Source: Callipepla californica brunnescens (lineage: Eukaryota > Chordata > Aves > Galliformes > Odontophoridae). Taken from it: a stretch of DNA of 64,000 nucleotides. Below are positions 23,101-35,706 of the stretch, one piece after another. Within the stretch, counting starts at the first letter, position 1, and each line of letters begins with the position of its first letter. Under the pieces are notes generated by a model. That model was not told the origin of the DNA, did not search any database, and was given only the letters and a program-made list of their open reading frames with translations. Where the stretch lies: assembly GCA_023055505.1 (NCBI GenBank), contig JALIRH010000050.1, positions 2,170,001 to 2,234,000 of the forward strand, read 5' to 3'. The position numbers and the translations under genes are program-made.

Positions 23101-25564
23101 GTTGCCTCACAGCTTCAGTGAATATTTAGGATTTTGTAAAATAGTAATTGAGTTTGTAAAACATTTGAGTGTTTCAAATATATTTGCTGTTATGAAATGA
23201 ATACAAAAAATCCAGTGTAGATTTAACAGCACTAAAAATACTTTTCATAAAATGGAGATGTATGTTCAGCTAGTTGTCTATTTTGATACATAGATTACAT
23301 ACTTTATTGCTCTGTGTCCTTTATTAAAATTATATTTTCCATTAATGAATACAGTTGGGAATCAGTCTAACAGGCAATGTAGCAAAGATATACTGTCAAC
23401 TTCCTTGTTAATTTGTTCCTCATAACAAAATTGGATACAATATTGGGATGTGTTTGTAATGCCATGTTATGGAGCAGGGAAATTTTCTTATATTCAAGTG
23501 TCATTTTTTTTTTTGGTGTCAGTTGTTTTTATTAGTTTTTGACCTTGATACTTTATTAATTTCTGATATTCCCAGTTTGTTAGCTGTCTTCTCAGAAAGC
23601 AGGTACTGGTGTGTGCACAAAGTCCTTCGCCCTCATATGCTGCACCGAAAAATCTAGTTCTGCTTCTCTCTCCCTCCTCTCCCTTCAGAGATCTTCAGTG
23701 CATGTAAAAGGAACACTTTAATGGGCATTTTTTTTGGCTCAGTTGATGCAGCTATGTATTATTAGCCTAGTGTAACTCTCAAAATTTTATTAGGCTTCAC
23801 AGAGTGGCTGAACTGAACATAGGTTTTATGTTCCATACCTAACGGATCTTGCAAGTTTCTGTCATTATCAGTTAGAATATGCTTGATCAAGTTTGGTCAG
23901 TCCACAAATGATGAGATATTTTTATTTCCCTGTGTGATACATCTAAAAGTCAACAGTCAGGTTGTTAAGTGGTCTAGTTCAAAATTTCAAAGTTATTGTT
24001 ACCAAAGCTAGATCTAGTCAAGTAGGTGCAAAATTTTAGCTTTCATAAATTCACTTACGTCTCAGTGGCTTTTTCAGATGAATGTCTATGTCTACACACA
24101 CGTGTCACAAAGCAGTGATTTTGGAGTTTGTTGGAATAGAATCTTGTCTTCCTAGGAAATCTTTCTAGCAACAAATTTATCGTAATTTAAACTATATTTG
24201 GAAAACGGATTTTCAGTGCAACTGCTTACGTTTGCCTGCTGTATTTACTTGTGCTACTGATAATAATAAGCATACAAGGCCACTAAAGGCAACAGAATAC
24301 ATCTTCTTTCAGTTTTTCTGCATTATGTGTTTCTGAAGTCATAATTCAGTTTTCCTTTTTTTTGTGGTCAGTTTGAGTCCAACAAGGAATTGACTTTAAG
24401 TTACTCACAGGGTCTAGGAGAAATACGTTTGCAAACAAGAATGCCATGCTTTATGTCTGCGCCATTTCCAGCTGCATTCCACCAAATATGCCACTGTTCC
24501 TAATGCTGATGCATCTGCTAACACCTGAGAATCATCGTGAAGTTTGAAAATTGAAATGCTGGCATCTTCCCTTTTATTATTAAAAAGATATTGTGCTTGT
24601 AATTTAAACAAATTTGATTGCTAATTTAACAAGAACTGCTACAAAATAAATGCAGACAGGTCAGCATACAAGAAAGGTGTTGAATAAAAGCATCCAATAC
24701 TTACATATGTTCTGTTCAGAATAAGAAGTATTAGGTTATGTATTAATACATTCCCTAGCTAAACATTACTGTAAAAATATGGATGCCCGCAATAAATGTT
24801 TTAAGTAAAACATGCTACAAAAATCCTGGGATTGAATCAAACATGAAAAAGACTTGTGAAAGCAGTGTTCAAAGAGGAAGCCACAAGTTTGTCTTGTAAC
24901 AGTGTTTATTCCACTGTTGCTACCATGACCAGAGCATAGTGTCAGAAGATGGATTCACAGTTGCTGGGTCCAACTTCACAGTGACGTTCACCTCTCCTAA
25001 AGCAGCAGGAGCAGTGCTTAATTAAATATTTTCAAAGAGGTTCCTAAAGGATAATTTACTAAATAATTTCTTTCTTAGCTTGATGTTTCCAGCTAGGATG
25101 TAATATCTCGTTCTTAGTGTCTGGTGTGACAAAAAAAAATATTCTTAAAAAAAAAAAAATTAGGAAACTGACCCATATGGAATAATGGGTCATAAGCTAC
25201 TATTTACATAATAAAATCTTAATTATAGGTAAAAGAAACTTTAAAAAGTGATGTTAATTCCACTTAAGACTCCATAACTCTGTTCAATAGGTAATCTCTA
25301 TCATAAAGAAAAAAAATAGGTTGTTATGTATTGCAGGAGTAAATATATTGTCCTGATTATGTTTGAGGCTGTGCAGAAATAGTAGAGGAGACCCACTACC
25401 TCTCTTAACATGGAGTTACAACAGAAGCATCTCTTGGCTCTGGGCAGGAAGTGGAATTACTCACTGTATGACATGTTTTGCAACAAGATTAACCTCTACT
25501 CATTGGACCAGTTTCCAATTCCTTCTAACACCAAAGCAGTGGCTTCTAGTATGCACGTATAACT

Positions 25565-25823
25565 GATAAGTTGTTCAATATGTTCTTCATTTTGTGATGT
25601 GACAGCTGTTTATGTTCAACTAGAGCATAGCTTGTCTTTCATGTTGCTGTCACTGTTGCTGGAATGCACCACCCACTGCCTCACTGTGCTTTCATCTGCT
25701 GTTTGGTCTCTATAAGTGTTCAGCAAACATCAGTGAAATGTCAGTGGGTGGGGTGCCATCGATTCCGTGTGGAAAAATTCAGTGTCACTTTTGGTTCATA
25801 TGCACTTTCACATCAGACACCAT
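25565..25823 (-). pseudogene. Mariner transposase N-terminal remnant
   Basis: The start codon is preserved at 25823 (minus), beginning MVSDVKVHM. A stop then follows within 15 codons, and the remaining homologous segments fall in shifted frames. The most recognisable one is TAVTSQNEEHIEQLI at about 25610-25566, preceded by an SDSNMKDK-like segment. These belong to the N-terminal helix-turn-helix DNA-binding part of a mariner transposase. The catalytic aspartates lie in the missing part, so it is inactive. Confidence 0.8.
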
Positions 25824-25990
25824 TTTTTTGGACTGCCCCTTTGCTGCCATCTGTCTCACAGCAACAGAATCTAGTGGAATATTGTCAAGAAGGTTCAACT
25901 TCTACAGCCATATCCCTAACATTTAGCCCTACATAATGGACAAACATGATAAAATTGAAGGCATTATTTTTGGAGCAATCCTTGTTGGCT
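25565..25990 (-). mobile_element. Mariner (Galluhop/Mariner1_GG-like) 5' fragment, copy 1
   Basis: Minus-strand 5' portion of a Tc1/mariner DNA transposon. The terminal inverted repeat is at the high-coordinate end (about 25960-25988; GCTCCAAAAATAATGCC on the minus strand). It is followed by the 5' UTR and the start of the transposase gene. A TA dinucleotide target is not clearly preserved. The 3' half of the element, including the DDE/D catalytic core and the other terminal repeat, is absent. Resemblance to the chicken mariner is from memory. Confidence 0.85.
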
Positions 25991-28900
25991 GTTAAGATTG
26001 TTTTTGTCTCTTTACCTTCTTATGCCTGTCATTAGTAGAACATACAAAAATTATTTTTTTTTACAGTTTTCTCCTTTTTAAACTGTATAACGTTAGAATA
26101 AAAATGAATATGTTTAGAATAGTTTGGTTGAAGGTAGTTTTTCTTCTCAGTCCAGAGCTGGTTTCATACTAACATTCAGTATAAGTGACCTTCCCAAGTT
26201 TATCAAATAACTGAAGGACTGAAAACAGAATTAATTTTGTCTTGGATACCTAACTACTTGCATGTCAATGTCAAAATACCTAAGGCAAGTTTGTTGTGAA
26301 ATAAGATACCTTTATGCCCTTCAGCCAAGGTACTCTCCCCCATATACATTTACATAAAACAAAACATCCCGTGAGACACAGAAAACCTCCAAGGTAAAAA
26401 GCTTAGGATCCTGCCCAGTATATTACTTCTGAGTAAAGTAGGAACAAGTAGTCGAGTTATCTTAGTGAATAATATGACCTCCCTTGTTTGCCTACAAAAT
26501 GAATTGACAAACCATATTTAACATTGCAAAATACACAGCAATGGTGCACTAAATGCAATGTGAAAATTAATTTTATCTGAAAAATTATATATTTTCTGGA
26601 CATTTTTTTCAAGACTACAAAAGTCTTCAAAATTATTTCATAACTTCATTGTAATTTTTTCTTTTCATATTCTAACAAATATGATTTTTCTAGTAATAAA
26701 TTGTTTCTAAGAAGGTTGCATTAAACACTCTACACATAAATGATAATCTCATCTTCCAGATAAGTAGTTTAATAGATAGCTTTCTTATTAATAACACAAA
26801 GATACAATCAAACGATGGGTAATTTCTATTATCTTTATAAATAGATAAGAAGTATATAGATGTGAAAGAAGCATTGATGTGGAAAATGTTAAAATAACAA
26901 ATCTTATTAGAAGAAGGAATTTAGAAATAACTTGCCAGGAGGGTAACGACCTCAATTAAATTTTATGTGAAATTATAATTGGCGTTTTTAATAAAGGAAT
27001 GCTGTTGCAAATTGCCTATTTGATATCACAATATTACAGGACATCTTATTTCCTCTGGCTTGTATTTATATTAACTAAAAATCTTTGAGATAATCATGGA
27101 AGATGCATGAGTTAGTGTTTTGAGAGTCTGCTCAGGTAAGTTTAAATCAGCTTTCATAACGTGTGTTGTCATAACGTGATCCTTTTGTTCTTTCACTTTT
27201 GTTCTCTTGACCAAAAAGCTGTTAATATTTGACACAGCTTGTTCATCAAAAGAGTCAGGAGAACTTCTTTATTTTATTTTTTAAGGTATGTCCTTTAAGG
27301 CAAGTTGTTGATGAAGTTCTAAAAGTGATCCAGATTTCAATTTCAGCATACATGTATATTAGGAAAATATGTTTCTTATTTTCATTCTATTCATGCACTA
27401 CCTTCTAATCTCAGATAAGTATGGTAACTTTGAATAAGTTCTGCTTTCAAGACAAATGTTGAGGTTTCACAGGCATTGCCTATTGAGTCCTCCAAAATAT
27501 ATCTCAGTATGTTTTCAGTTATATATTTTGTATCATTTTGTTAAAATTCAGTCTAGATACACTGGATGCTATTAGAACAGTGCATATTTTAAATCTGAGG
27601 AAAGTATTGCCAAGAGAAAAGTCATCTTAAACAGTCTCTTATTGTATATTTCTCCTTTGTTTATCTAAAATAGGAGCAGAAGGGTTGCAGTTGAAACAAA
27701 AGATAGCAAGTAGCCTTGGCTCAGAGTGACATAGCTAAAAATAAACCTTAATACTTAGTAGATTAGCTAATGGAAATTCTAAGCGAAGGGAAGTGGTGTC
27801 TGTAGCATTTGCAAATAAGCAGCTGCTGCCATTCACAATCTACCCCAATTACCTTCTGTTAATCTGGCACATCTTTAAAATGAAATACTGTGCATAATTC
27901 TTCATGGTTCAAAAATTGTAGACTTTTCTTCAGGTTCACCAAGAAAAGTCAGCATCACAAGTGACCTGTGTAATTGAATGTGAGTTATTGTAGAAACAGA
28001 CTTCCACAGAGGGGATGAAAACTGGAATCACAGGGAATCCTCAGTGTTTCTTACAATTCTAAGACAATACATAAATGTAAAGAGAGGTAATCATGATATT
28101 GCTGAAAAAGAGATGAGTGTTCTTCTGTAGAAAGTTTATCATTTACATATTATGTAGATATATGCATAAACACTCTTGGGATGTACAGTAATCTAAGAAA
28201 TAAATTCTGCCGTAGTTATGATGAATAAATGTTTTATGGATGAGAGCAGACTACTGCATCATCAAAGCACGTTTCAACAGCCCATTCTGATAAAGAGTTG
28301 CTGCAATCACTTGGCAGATTTGGTGAGATTTGAACATTTAAACCCAAAAAAGAGGCAACTTGGAAATCCTATGCAACACTTAGCTTTGGAGATGCCTAAA
28401 TTGATCTTGTATCTACGTTTTGGAATACAGAGTTCTTAATTTGTCTAAACTGAGGAACCTTGCTATCCATGAGACCAGTACTTAATTGTCATAAAGCCAG
28501 ATTTTGATCCTGCTAAGACTGACCTTATATATAAAATAAAGTCATGGGCAGATCGGTTGCAACAAGGAGGAAAGTTCCCATTCTGGAAGAACTGAGGTGT
28601 GAGTGCTTTGGATTACTGTGAATGTGCTGAATTTGTCTTTGTCAAAAGAACTACCACTTTCTGTCAGCCACTGTAGGAGACTTACCAGGTTTTTAGAGCA
28701 ATGAATATTGCTTTAACAATTATGACTTCCCCAAAGGATCCTGACAGAGGCTGCTACAAAACTTGGAATCTTTCAAATGTCTAAATAATACCAAAAGACA
28801 TTTCAATTTAAGAAACAGACAAAAATTGAAGGATGGAAATGTAAATCAAGGATCAACTTATTATTGCATCATCATCACCAAATTTCTTTAACAACTTCCA

Positions 28901-29557
28901 GACTGTCTGGGTTCTTTTTCTGACTTATACAAGAACAATAATATAATTGCACTTCTGTTTGCATTACAATAATCTAATTTTCAAGTGGCTGAAGACCACG
29001 GGCTAAGTATTGTATCATAATAGCTTAATGTGATTATCTCTTAGAAAAACACTGTAACAAAGATTCTGCTACACTTCAAAACCAAATATAATTATTTCTA
29101 AATAAATAAACCTCACTTTCAGACATGCATAAAAAGCCCTAAACTATTGACCTTTTCTGTGATACCTGCCTGTGGTACCCGAAATCACAAGCATTTGCTT
29201 GTAAAATTTATTGCATATCATTGCATTGTAGACATTTTATTACAAAGCTATAATGAGAAATACTGGATCAACGAAAGGAGTCCAGAATGCTGAACAGCTT
29301 CTGAAGAAACACCTATGAAATGCTAAAGATGAAATGATTGCTATGGTATACTTCTTTTCCAATAATGTAATATGGAAATCAACACCTGGGAAGCAACTTC
29401 CAAATTAAGCCTGTCTTTGAGATAGTATGCGTCGTGGTCAAACTATGACAAGTATGCTTTGCCAGATCATAGACACTCTCCATGAATGTTTAAGTAAAGT
29501 TGCGTATGTGTTTCCATGCTATGTTTTTCTTTTCTTGTTCTTTCTGATGCATGCTTA
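25991..29557. other. AT-rich sequence, nothing recognised
   Basis: No gene, transposon or long simple repeat is seen. A block near 27820-27900 has mixed composition and could be conserved non-coding DNA, but this is only an impression. Confidence 0.45.
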
Positions 29558-29562
29558 AGAAT
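29558..29562. repeat. Target-site duplication, left copy (AGAAT)
   Basis: AGAAT directly outside the solo LTR, repeated exactly at 30088-30092. A 5-bp duplication is the length made by ERVL-type (class III) integrases. Confidence 0.8.
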
Positions 29563-30087
29563 TGTGATTTAACCCGGCAGTTAGCTACACACCACACTAC
29601 TTAGTGTTGCTGTGAGTGAGCTCACCCCAGTGGGATGAGGGAGAGAATTTGAAAAAAATAAAAAAGTATAAATCATTAGATAAAAATTATTTAATAAGAC
29701 AGAAAAAGCAATACAGAATGAAATTGCTCACTTCCCCCCAACTGATGCTCAGCCAGTCCTTGAGCAGCATCAGCCCCCCTGGCCAGCTCCCTTCAGTTTT
29801 GTAGTTTTTTCTAGCACATAGTTTCATATGGTATGGAATAACTATTTGGCCAGTTTAGGTCAGCTGTCCTGGTTCTGTTCCCTCCCATCCCCTTGTGTCC
29901 CTGCAGCCCTCTTGCTGGACAGTGTGAGAAGATGAAAAACTGAATTGTCCTCTGGTCTGTACGTCACTGTGCAGTAACAACAAAAACATTAGTGTGTTGT
30001 CAACATTGTTTTTCTCTGAAGCCAATACATAGCATCATACCATATACTGTGAAAAAAATTTTCCTTGTCCTAGCTGAAACCCAAACG
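29563..30087 (-). mobile_element. Solo LTR of an avian endogenous retrovirus (ERVL-like)
   Basis: A 525-bp LTR with no internal viral genes, bounded by exact 5-bp AGAAT duplications. It resembles a widespread avian LTR family that I know from memory. Orientation is minus: on that strand an ATTAAA polyadenylation signal lies at 29695-29690, and the place where the family has its TATA box (about 29795-29815) has decayed to a non-TATA sequence. On the plus strand the left edge begins TG, as expected. The right edge ends in CG where CA is usual, a single substitution. The structure is what remains after recombination between the two LTRs of a full provirus. The lost TATA box suggests little promoter activity. 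Confidence 0.88.
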
Positions 30088-30092
30088 AGAAT
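30088..30092. repeat. Target-site duplication, right copy (AGAAT)
   Basis: Exact match to 29558-29562. It fixes the outer edge of the solo LTR and shows that the flanks have not been rearranged since insertion. Confidence 0.8.
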
Positions 30093-33000
30093 TAAATTTG
30101 AAACTTACAAAAAAGCTATTTTTTGGTGCTTTGTAATCAGCTGATGCTTCATTTTTTTTCTATTTACTAAGTAACCCTGCAAGCAGGATATACAAACATA
30201 AAAAGAAAGTAATTAGTACTGCCTCATGTACACAATAGCTAGCTGGGACTAATGAGCCTGCACGCTAAGCATCACTACACTCACCAAACCTTATGTTTAA
30301 GTTTACAGAGTCTTATCTTTGTTGTTGCTGAATTGTTGTCTTGCAAATCTTTCGATTTCAATTTACTTTGGGACTTCATATCATTGTCAGTGTTTTTCTT
30401 CTTAAATCTTTGGGCAGCTGTCCCCATCTCAACAGCCTAACATCTGAGTGCAGCATAACATTTCTTAACTCTAATATCTGCAGAAAGACTACAGAAAGCA
30501 GACTTTCTCAAAGTTCCACACAATTATGCAATTTTCTCTGAAACAAGGTAATGCAGCTGGACTCTATCAGTATAACTTTGGATCAGTTAGATGTTGGAAC
30601 CTCTTGAGGAAGGGCTAAAGCAAAACTTCCAAGTGATCAGTCATTAGGGGAATAAAAGGGGAGGGGGAAATATTTGTCTTGAAGAATAACCACAAACTCC
30701 ACATTTTGTTTTGTACTGATCTTCAGACCTGAGTCACCTCATCTTAGAACTTTAGTTTATGCTAAGCTAAGCTAAACACTGTTTTGTTTTTTTTTTTCCT
30801 ACTGCAATTTGATTTTCTGTTCATTGAGTCTTTTGCAAAAATCTGTCTTGTCTTTGTGTCACTTTGCTTTTTATAATCCTGGCCAGTACACATTTAAGTT
30901 GTTCATCCATCATAGTCAAAAGCTATCTTCATGAATCACATCTTGGTGCCAATGATAATCACTTATTTTGTAGGAGACAAGAAATTGGATAGGCAGAATT
31001 TTCACTAACAATTTATTGTATTAAAATCTGGATCATTCTCAACATGTAATAGAGTATGTTCCAAAATTTATAGATTCTTCAGACAACAAATTTTCTTTTT
31101 CATAATTAAATTGGAAAAAGTTTTCATTTTAGACACAAATTAACATCAAAATAGCAAACTTGTCTCTGCTACTTTACGTAAAATATCCATACATTTAAGT
31201 GTAAGCCTACATGTACAGATGTTGATATTATGAGGATTTATAATTTCATTAGATTTAGATGACTTGTTGAAGAGTAACAAAATCAATCCAATTGTCATCT
31301 TGAATTTGTGTTGAAAGTAGTTCAGGTTTCAGTAGGGCAGAGATGAGTGAGGAGAGTTGATTAGTTATGCTGCATTATGATGCAAAGCTATAAAAATTTC
31401 GTTTGTAATATTGCAATTTATATTCCAGTAAAATCTAAAAGGTTCACATTAAGATCATCCCCCCAACACTAGACCTTGTACAATCAAAGAATAATAATCG
31501 ATGTTTACTAAAGAAACTCTCGGTCCAAACAGATGAGAGAGTAAGAGGGAAAATATTTAAATATTTACCCTTCTCATAATTATCTCTAGGATGATTGCTA
31601 ACATACATTTCATGTAAGAGAAGAGTAAATTTGAGGAAGGTAAAGGAACATATTAATATTATTAATTTCTCACATCCTATATGAATGTAACCTTGGGCTG
31701 ATCCTTAACTACTTCTCTACTGAAATTCTTGAGTTATGGTCTGAAATCTGGACTCTGATTCTCAATAAAACTGATGTTAGTGAATCATCAGGGATAGGAA
31801 GGAGGTGTTTAAGTACACCTAATGATATTACTTGTCTTTAAAGCCCGACATTCCTGTCATTTGATTTGTTGACAGACTTCTACTGATTTCCACAAGGTCA
31901 AATCAGTGTCTCGTGATAGAGAATTGCTAGTGCAAATTTCTGTATTCCTAGTGTTGGGTCCTAGTTTTTCAAGGGTCACGTAGTAGGATGACTAGTATTT
32001 AGTTTTCATATTTTTTTACCCTGTCTAGTTATTAAGGCAAATCATAAGGAAAGATTTATTACAATCTTATGCTTGTACTTCACTTATTCCTTTCAGAAGC
32101 TACAAGCGAGAGCGTCATTTCCTTTCTTCTACATTTCTTAAGAGATGTAAGAATTTTTTTTTATTTTTACAAGATATGTTAGAACGAATGAAGTCTGTCC
32201 ATTCTACTGAAGGATGATTCTTAATAATCCGTCATATACAATGTTATCTACTGTTTACAACTTGTTTCACATTTAATGTGCTATATGCAAACAAACAAAT
32301 TCCAGAAAATTGTTTTTTTCAATCTGTAACATTTTACACAACTACTTAAAAATATCTACAGAAGGAAAACAGGAAGTAGAAAGGGAAAATTAGTTTCCCT
32401 TTGAGACTACAGATATATAGACCTTTATTCAGGGCTTATGGATATAGGGTTTGTTTTTATTATTATTATTCTGAAAGTGGTGCAGGGATATCAGGAAATT
32501 CATCACATTCCTTAGAGTCACACATAATGGTGATTTAGTGCTTATTCCACAGAAATTTTCAGATTCTCTCCTCTCCCTCCTGCAAGATAAAGAAAAACAT
32601 ATTGTTTTTTTTTTTATAGGTGCAATGTTTAGAAAAGATTCACAACTTAATTGGCAGAAGATGCTGACTTATACAGAAACATACACTTATATATTTCTTC
32701 TTCTCAAATATTGATATAAAATTGTGGACTTGAATGGAACAACTCACATAAAACTGTGTTTTGATACATTGGTGAATGAAGACCACAGTACTATTTTTAT
32801 TTCTGCTGTGCCCTAAAGCTGAGCTTAAATTTAGAAAAGGGAGAAGATAAAACAGTGTTAAATAATTCTTTTTCCTTAGTCACATCAGAAGCAGCAAAAA
32901 CACAGCAAATGGCTTACTGCTATAGTGATTCCTCAAATTGCTGCATATTAAATTGACATTCACTGCTTGAATCCATGCCTATGTCTGCTGAGGTACTGAA

Positions 33001-33548
33001 TGAAATATTTGAACAGAAGTAACAATAAGAGAGCTGAAGTTAAAATGCTTTATTTGAAGATATTGAAAAGTTCAGATGCATCTTTTTCGAATATTATTGT
33101 TTCATATGACTATGGTATCTTCAAGATATATTGGTGAAAATTAATGAATTCTGTAGAATTAGGTAATAGCTTCATGCCTGCAATCCACTTAAAGCTTTCT
33201 CATATACAATTGTTCTTTTTCATATACAATTGTTCTGAGTAAAAAAAGCTATAATTCATAAGAGTTTGTGAACATGTATACAGCACCAGTGAATAAGGAA
33301 TTTTTGCTTTGCAATCTGCAGATTGTTTTCAGAAGCTTACAATTTCGAGTCAGATTTTCCTATGTAAACTTTTTGTTCAAATTCTTTCTTTAAGCTAGAT
33401 GGGTAAATTCCATCTTCTCTGCTCTCATCATAATTTTCAGCATGTTAGTGCTAAAGGCAAGATTTTATATGTATTGCAGCAACTCTCAAAATAAGTGTTG
33501 TTTCTTGGGTTACCCTAAAAGATCCATGAATGTTAAGATATTAATCAT

Positions 33549-33580
<32 letters not shown>

Positions 33581-35446
33581 GATGCACGCAAATTGCACTT
33601 GCATGTTTTTCGTTACTGCATTCTGTGATATTAACCAGTTGTATTGGTTTATGTATTGCCATAAAACTACTGAACTGTGAGACACATGAAACACAGTTTT
33701 GAAATGAAAAAGAATAATGCTTTAAGCTAGATCTGTTTTTAGACCAGGAGACCCATCAATAACCTGCAGTAAAATGAAATTATGCACATATTTGTATATA
33801 CAACATTTAGTGGGACCACATTCTAGATAAGAGGAAATGGATAGATCTTTATCAATCTCATCTTCAACAAAGCATTTAGAGTTGTGACACATCATGATGC
33901 AAGTGTCTGATATATAAAATTAACATAGAAGTTTGAGTAACTGTAATTTAGCTAAAATTTGAGGAAAATAAAGGGCAAAACAACACTGTTGACTCCTATC
34001 CTGCACTGAAGAATATTTAGCCAGTTTCTAAAGACTCAGATGGTTGATCACTATTTTCATGGAGATGTGACAAAGGAGTTAGGAGATGGTAACATTTGGT
34101 AATAGCACAACGTCAAAATCCAGACTGTGTATGTTGCGGGACTACCTTGCCTGCAACTATGTAGAGATAGCAGCAGTGAGTTTGTAGGATTCTCTTTTAC
34201 ACAAGGGCATGGAGGCATGTTTACAGAGGATTTTTACTTATTTCAGAGTAGAACAAATCACTACTAGCAAGATTACTATGATCAGAAGGATGAATATATG
34301 TGTATATATGTATAAAAAACTAATACAGATATTACCCGAAAAGGAGAATATATGTAACAGATATTAGGGGTACAGCATGAATTAGTAGTAGCAGCAATTA
34401 GATACAGTAGAAAGGCAATTTGAGTTAAGAAAACGAGTAATACAGCAGCAGATGTGATTTGGGAATAATTAGATGTTCAGCAAACTTAGCAGTAATAATA
34501 TGACTGTGAGTTGACTTACTGTGAATGTAACAGCAAATATCACAGGTACTCTTATTAAGACTACACTCATCACAGCTATGTGTATGAAGGAAATAGTACA
34601 CAATTATACATGCTAAGACTATATTTTGTATATATATGTATTCATAAAAACACCAGCACAAAACACATCAAACCAATCCTAGAAGGACTGGCCAAGGTTG
34701 CACAGACATCAGAGGGGCCTAATTAAGTTAAAAAAAATGAAGTCAGAGAGGGGGGAAGAGAGAGAGAGAACAAGAAACCAGGGGTCTAAAACCAGTCATG
34801 GAAGGGGACTGAAGTAAGGAACTGAGCCTCATTCTGGCAATCCATATCATGGTGTGTGAAGCACTGCAAAGTGGAGGAGTCAGCATCATACTGTCAGAGT
34901 TAACTCGGTGTTCTAGTGAAGCTTCAGCCTACTCCTAGTAACAGAAAGGAAGGATCATGTACAGCACAAGATAATTCTAAGAGAAAAAAGCTCAACTTGG
35001 GGTAAAAATATCAGAGACTAAGAAGGTGTAGGGCACCACCACTGGTAACCAGATGACAACTGTTAAATTTTGTCCTACTTCCAAGATGATCAGCAGATTA
35101 TGATGTTTCTTGTTCTCATTTATTTTTTTTTCAAACAAATTTTTTATTTCTCACATTAAACTCACATCACTCTGGCAATAAATTCCTTAGTTTCTTTGTT
35201 TTGCCTTTATCAAGGCAATATTCAGGATGCCTCTCAGCCACATGTCAAGGATATCTTTTATTGATAGGCCAGGTACCCAGGCATGCAGACATGTTCTGTC
35301 AGCACTGAGCAGACATTTTGTGTCAGAACTTTCTCATCACAGGCAGGTTATCTAGGTAACTTCTGTCACCCAGATCTGAGAATCTTCCTTGTTAAGAACC
35401 AGGTTTAACATGACATACAGGGATACCTGACTGATTTTAAACAGGA
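30093..35446. other. AT-rich sequence with a short TA/CA microsatellite
   Basis: No gene is recognised. Contents are a small GCTAA tandem at about 30762-30776, a local duplication of CATATACAATTGTTCT around 33200-33235, the TA/CA tract at 33549-33580, and a purine-rich patch at about 34745-34775. The block 34660-35360 is less AT-rich, but I could not match it to any repeat. Confidence 0.45.
33549..33580. repeat. Compound (TA)n(CA)n microsatellite
   Basis: About ten TA units run directly into about six CA units. Likely polymorphic. Confidence 0.93.
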
Positions 35447-35706
35447 TCTGTTGTGACAGGACAAGGGTGACAAAAAAAAAAAAAAAAGGAGAAATTTTGA
35501 CTGCATGTAATGATGAAGTTTTTAACAAGAGTGGAGAAACAAGTTCTGGCACAGTGGGTGCCCCATCCCTCGAGACACTCAAGTTCAGGCTGAAACAGGG
35601 CACTGAGCACCTCATGGAGCTGTGGTTGTCTTTGTCTATTGCACTGGAGTCAGACCAGATGGCATGTAAAGGTCCCTTCCAGCTCAGACCATTCTATGAT
35701 TCTATC
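35447..35706 (+). mobile_element. CR1 LINE 3' fragment (copy D)
   Basis: About 260 bp of CR1 3' end on the plus strand. It starts at the TGTGACAGGACAAGG segment, continues through a APSLETLKFRLKQG-like coding end, and finishes with CCATTCTATGATTCTAT, the CR1 tail with two repeat units. A run of 16 A (35472-35487) sits where the related sequence has ordinary coding DNA. It appears to be an internal expansion or replacement, not a retroposon tail. Confidence 0.92.

Larger units (their letters stand above)
11674..25564. other. Long AT-rich stretch, no recognised gene or transposon
   Basis: Almost 14 kb in which I see no supported gene. It holds simple repeats (T21 at 12608-12628, the pentanucleotide tract at 15061, T10-G-T15 at 17998-18023, an imperfect TG tract at 19198-19240), small palindromes (14370-14386 and 20109-20128) and a perfect CRE octamer TGACGTCA at 17559-17566. 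The sequence is somewhat richer in GC at about 21950-22700 without any recognisable content. A complex, low-repeat block at 24420-24590 looks like conserved non-coding DNA, but this cannot be shown from one sequence. Confidence 0.45.

Noticed and set aside
33549..33580. TA/CA tract considered as a regulatory Z-DNA element
   Set aside because: An ordinary compound microsatellite with no promoter near.
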